Origin: JAFALX01 sp036378495 | GTDB taxonomy: Bacteria; Chloroflexota; Dormibacteria; Aeolococcales; Aeolococcaceae | Direction: 5' to 3' | Assembly (NCBI GenBank): GCA_036378495.1 | Contig: DASUWI010000024.1 | Location: 1 to 15,749, forward strand | Length of the DNA stretch: 15,749 nt | Part shown: in pieces, positions 13,757 to 15,749 of the stretch | Layout: each line of letters opens with the position of its first letter | How positions within the stretch are numbered: the first letter of the stretch is position 1 | Program-made: the position numbers and the translations under genes | The notes under the pieces: generated by a model | Told to the model about the DNA's origin: nothing | Seen by the model: the letters and a program-made list of their open reading frames with translations, nothing else | Databases searched by the model: none

Positions 13757-14371
13757 CTAGCCGCGCGCTTCGAGGATCACGACGCGGGTCTCGTCGGAGT
13801 CGGCAGCGGCGCCGCTGAGGCTCAGCCGCGGCTGCGGTTGCCACGAGCCCTCCGCCAGTCCCATCTCCCGCGCGAACTTGTCGACCGGCTCGTACTCCGC
13901 CGTGCCACCGGTGGCGCGATACCGCGACGGCACCACGATGGCCGGCTCCAGCGCGCGCACCAGCTTGGCGGCGTCGCCCGCGCTCAGCGCGTCACCGCCG
14001 CCCACCGGTACGACGAGGACATCCACCCTGCCCAGCGCGTCGATCTCGTCCTCGCCGAGCTGGCGGCGCAGCTTGCCGGTGCTGACCACACGCACGTCGT
14101 CGATCGTCACGCGCATGACCGTCACCCCATCGGCGGGGACGCCGAGCACGCTCACACCGCGCACCTCGAACTCACCGGGTCCGCTCACCTCCTGCACGTG
14201 GCCGGGCCGTGCGCGGAGCAGGTCGGCGTCGGTTGCCCCCTCCGTGCGCACGACGACCGCGACGTTGGCGCGGGCCAGCCCGGGGAGCTGCGCCTGTGGC
14301 GGGTCGAGCAGCACGGATGTCTCGCGCCCGCGCAGGCGCACGCACGACAGGCCGAGGTAGGTGACCTCCAT
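13757..14371 (-). CDS. Metallo-beta-lactamase-fold protein without the metal-binding motif
   Basis: The 204-residue protein has the opening of the small MBL-fold hydrolases (UlaG / UPF0173 style): MEVTYLGLSCVRLRGRE then a VLLDP strand, where active relatives read 'WLGHSCFRL'. The His of that motif is Leu7. The HxHxDH metal site, expected after the third strand, is replaced by VRTEGATDAD (41-50). Later fold elements remain: GEFEVRGVSVLGVP (66-79), a VRVVSTGKL stretch where relatives read 'ifhtGD', VDVLVVPVGGGDALSAGDAAKLVRALEPAIVVPSRY (116-151). This should not be a zinc hydrolase. It may be a scaffold, a sensor or a binding protein. It follows the HtrA-like gene by 10 bases, and the ATG at 14371 has only a weak GGCGGG upstream. 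Confidence 0.82.
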   Translation of the reverse strand: MEVTYLGLSCVRLRGRETSVLLDPPQAQLPGLARANVAVVVRTEGATDADLLRARPGHVQEVSGPGEFEVRGVSVLGVPADGVTVMRVTIDDVRVVSTGKLRRQLGEDEIDALGRVDVLVVPVGGGDALSAGDAAKLVRALEPAIVVPSRYRATGGTAEYEPVDKFAREMGLAEGSWQPQPRLSLSGAAADSDETRVVILEARG

Positions 14372-14381
14372 CGCTGCGATG

Positions 14382-15470
14382 CTACCCGCCGGCGGGCGCG
14401 GTACCCACGGTCACGGTGGCGGTTCGCGCCGTCCCGTCGGCGAACACCGAGACGGTGACCTGCTGCGTGGGCGCCAGTCCCATTGTCACCGCGTCGAGCG
14501 GATGCGCGGAATCGATCGCGACCCCGTTGACCGCGGTGACCACATCGCCGGCGTGGATCCCCGCTGCAGCCATCGGGCTCGTGGGGTCGAGCGAGCGCAC
14601 CAGCGCTCCCGGTGGCAGGCCGGCCGCCGCGGCGGTGGCGGGATCGATGATCACGTAATCCGACACTCCGAAGGTCGCGGCACCCGCCTGGCTGCCCGAC
14701 GTCGCCTGGCGGACGAGCGCGGCCGCCGCCTGCGCGGACAGCGCCGCCAGGCCGGGTGCCGCGGTGCCCGCGTCGACGACCACGCCCGTGACCTGGCCGG
14801 CGCCGCTCACCAACGGCGCGCCGTCGGCGCGGGGGTCTGGCGTGGCGTCCACCGTCAGCACCGCTTTGAGCGCGGGCTCGCCGTCGCTCAGGGTGATCTG
14901 CCGGCCGGTGGAGCTCACCGTCCCGGTGCTCAGCGTCACGCCGGCAAAGGGCTCGCGGGCCACCGCGATCGCCGCGTCGCCGGGCACCGCGGGCTGCGTC
15001 GTGAACGACAGCGGCGTGAGCTGCTGCGCGCCGCTGGCGCGGAGGAGGGCGATCCCGTGAGCGGGATCGGACAGCACCACGGTGGCGTCGTACGCATGGC
15101 CGTCGGGGGTCGCCACCCGGAGCGTGGTGGCGCCGCGGATGGCATGAATGCTCGTGATGACCAGGCCGTCCGAGCTCACCACGAATCCGTCGACCAGCTG
15201 CGTCGTCCCCGACAGCAGCGACTGAGTGTCGGTGGGCTTGGTGCCGATCTCCACCACCGACGCCGCCGCCGCCTGCGCCACCTGTGCCACCGACTGCGCC
15301 GATCCGGGGCCGCTCCCCTGCGCCGGCGCCAGCTGCGTCACCACGCGCTCCACGGGCCCGAATCGCGCGTAGATTGCCCATGCCGCCAGCGATCCACCGA
15401 CGAGCCCGACGCAGGCGCTGAGCACCACCGCCGCCAGCAGCGGCGGGCGGCGGACGGTGACTCCGCTCAC
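14382..15470 (-). CDS. HtrA/DegP-like membrane-anchored PDZ protein lacking catalytic Asp and Ser
   Basis: A 362-residue protein laid out like the HtrA (S1C) proteases: one membrane span (about 11-34), a short linker, a trypsin-like domain (about 60-255) and a PDZ domain (about 265-355, with GALVRSLDPTSPMAAAGIHAGDVVTAVNG). The catalytic His is present in ITSIHAIRGA (His109). The Asp expected in 'D.ALL' is Gly139 in DPAHGIALL. The Ser in 'GNSGGPLV' is Asp217 in RADGAPLV. Two of the three triad residues are therefore gone, and it should be inactive as a serine protease. It probably binds exposed peptides outside the membrane through its PDZ and dead protease domains. The GTG at 15470 forms a GTGA overlap with the upstream gene, with no strong ribosome site, so translation is probably coupled. 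Confidence 0.86.
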   Translation of the reverse strand: MSGVTVRRPPLLAAVVLSACVGLVGGSLAAWAIYARFGPVERVVTQLAPAQGSGPGSAQSVAQVAQAAAASVVEIGTKPTDTQSLLSGTTQLVDGFVVSSDGLVITSIHAIRGATTLRVATPDGHAYDATVVLSDPAHGIALLRASGAQQLTPLSFTTQPAVPGDAAIAVAREPFAGVTLSTGTVSSTGRQITLSDGEPALKAVLTVDATPDPRADGAPLVSGAGQVTGVVVDAGTAAPGLAALSAQAAAALVRQATSGSQAGAATFGVSDYVIIDPATAAAAGLPPGALVRSLDPTSPMAAAGIHAGDVVTAVNGVAIDSAHPLDAVTMGLAPTQQVTVSVFADGTARTATVTVGTAPAGG

Positions 15471-15749
15471 GCGGGCGATGGCGGCGCTTCCTGGTGCGCG
15501 GGGGACCCGGCGCGCCGCTGCAGGTAGCGCACGATGCCGGCCGCGTTGCTGTGGACGCCGTTCAGCACCTCGAACTTCTCCAGGTTCTCGCTCGAGAGCA
15601 CGTCCGGTGGCTCGGAGAACACGTCGGCGAGCGCGGCCGCAACCGCGTCGACACCGGCCGCTTCTGACGCGCGCATCGTGTCCGCAGCCACGTCGACCCA
15701 GCGGTGGAGCACGTTCTCGGCCTCGTCGAGGATCGCCATCGGATCGGGC
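15467..15749 (-). CDS. Conserved-looking small helical protein or C-terminal end of a larger protein, cut by the right edge
   Basis: I do not recognise this protein. The visible part is helical and acidic, with AILDEAENVLHRWVDVAADT, then EAAGVDAVAAALADVF, then SSENLEKFEVLNGVHSNAAGIVRYL, and a Pro/Ala-rich tail ending PPSPA. No signal peptide or membrane span is visible, so it is probably cytoplasmic. An ATG at 15739 could be the start (90 residues), but no ribosome site precedes it and the frame is still open at the edge, so it may be the end of a longer gene. It overlaps the HtrA-like gene by four bases (GTGA) and is very likely in the same operon. Confidence 0.6.
   Translation of the reverse strand, partial: PDPMAILDEAENVLHRWVDVAADTMRASEAAGVDAVAAALADVFSEPPDVLSSENLEKFEVLNGVHSNAAGIVRYLQRRAGSPAHQEAPPSPA

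Noticed and set aside
1..15749. CRISPR arrays, insertion sequences, integrases, tRNA or rRNA genes
   Set aside because: I saw no regularly spaced repeats, terminal inverted repeats with a transposase, tRNA-like cloverleaf or rRNA signature sequence.

Overview
The window is about 15.7 kb of very GC-rich DNA. It has tightly packed genes, many GTG starts, stop/start overlaps and a few TTG starts. Gene content is a Liv-type importer with fused permeases, DegV, PlsY, a PatA/HtrB-type acyltransferase, GlpX, PyrG and secreted proteins of unknown function. This suits a soil-type Terrabacteria lineage (Actinomycetota, Chloroflexota or Dormibacterota), but the lineage is inferred from composition and family resemblance only. 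I see no rRNA, tRNA, CRISPR, insertion sequence or phage gene.

Layout. (1) 1-5848, minus strand: one polycistronic branched-chain-amino-acid-type ABC importer, read from right to left as fused LivH-LivM permease, LivG, LivF, a membrane-anchored surface protein of unknown function, and a substrate-binding protein cut by the left edge. Its genes overlap or nearly touch. (2) 5858-6022, plus: a small single-span membrane protein whose start codon lies 9 bases from the permease start. (3) 6124-6993, minus: a DegV fatty-acid-binding protein, divergent from (4) a PlsY-like acyltransferase at 7149-7835, plus. (5) 11557-7846, minus: pyrG, a glpX-like gene and a lysophospholipid-acyltransferase-family gene in one operon with an extended -10 promoter. 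(6) 11665-13701, plus: a consensus-like promoter, a leader of about 180 nt rich in possible RNA structure, a large secreted cysteine-rich protein and a strong intrinsic terminator. (7) 15749-13757, minus: a gene entering from the right edge, an HtrA-like PDZ protein and a metallo-beta-lactamase-fold protein, coupled as an operon.

How the parts may work together. Region 1 encodes a full importer plus one extra surface component. Regions 3 to 5 contain three steps that can meet in phospholipid assembly: DegV/FakB-type fatty-acid binding, acyl-phosphate-dependent PlsY, and a second acyltransferase. Region 7 joins two proteins that keep the fold of an enzyme but lack its catalytic residues.

The recurring oddity is loss or change of active-site residues in recognisable families. 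It is seen in the HtrA-like protein (only His kept), the MBL-fold protein (no HxHxDH), the GlpX-like protein (metal-ligand motifs replaced), LivF (Q-loop and H-loop changed, plus a C-terminal tail resembling a ribbon-helix-helix domain) and PlsY (conserved Lys and His changed). These observations, the coupled surface protein in the Liv operon and the structured leader are the best candidates for undescribed biology here.
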